Both the position numbers and the translations under genes were made by a program. A stretch of 5,901 nucleotides of DNA, from the NCBI GenBank assembly GCA_019420135.1, contig JAHZHS010000092.1:2171-8071 (forward strand), read 5' to 3'. The notes beneath the pieces are model-generated. The model saw nothing but the letters and a program-made list of their open reading frames with translations, was not told where the DNA came from and made no database searches. This stretch comes from Oscillospiraceae bacterium (GTDB lineage Bacteria; Bacillota; Clostridia; Oscillospirales; Ruminococcaceae). The first letter of the stretch is position 1. Every line of letters begins with the position of its first letter. Positions 5,887 to 5,901 of this stretch are shown here, in pieces.

Positions 5887-5901
5887 GATGGAGGTTTCCG
5901 G

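Overview
The window looks like a GC-rich chromosomal segment of an anaerobic gut-type Firmicute, most likely of the Ruminococcaceae/Oscillospiraceae (Faecalibacterium, Subdoligranulum or Gemmiger-like). This placement is an inference from the high GC content, strong Shine-Dalgarno sites, a GT5 glycogen synthase and a clostridial-style CoA-disulfide-reductase/sulfite-reductase fusion. No marker gene is present to confirm it.

Layout from left to right. Positions 2-379 hold the C-terminal part of a DUF1643-family protein. Positions 380-682 carry no gene. They hold a probable promoter (506-534), and from the predicted transcription start to the ribosome binding site a roughly 120-nt leader that folds on paper into nested stems; I cannot assign it to a known riboswitch class. 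Positions 683-2718 are a glycogen synthase gene (glgA) with two peculiarities. It has a ~215-residue Lys/Ala/Pro/Glu-rich N-terminal extension built on a strict 7-residue (21-bp) period. It is also broken near 2100-2112, where about 20 codons are missing and the frame changes, so the catalytic C-terminal half lies in another frame. A strong Shine-Dalgarno sequence and an in-frame ATG sit exactly where the extension ends and the enzyme begins. A 21-bp-stem bidirectional terminator (2750-2796) closes the gene.

Positions 2797-3127 are a second control region with a good sigma-A-type promoter (2880-2908) and a long leader. Positions 3128-5698 encode an intact 856-residue multidomain redox protein: CoA-disulfide/persulfide reductase, then rhodanese, then a siroheme/[4Fe-4S] nitrite/sulfite reductase domain, then a 2[4Fe-4S] ferredoxin. 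A terminator follows at 5749-5801. A second hairpin at 5845-5886 has its U-tract on the minus strand and implies a convergent gene just beyond the right edge.

The three coding units do not look like one operon; each appears to have its own control and termination signals. The most notable items are the fused sulfur-redox enzyme, the repeat-tailed and frameshifted glycogen synthase with a possible internal start, and the unassigned structured leader upstream of glgA.
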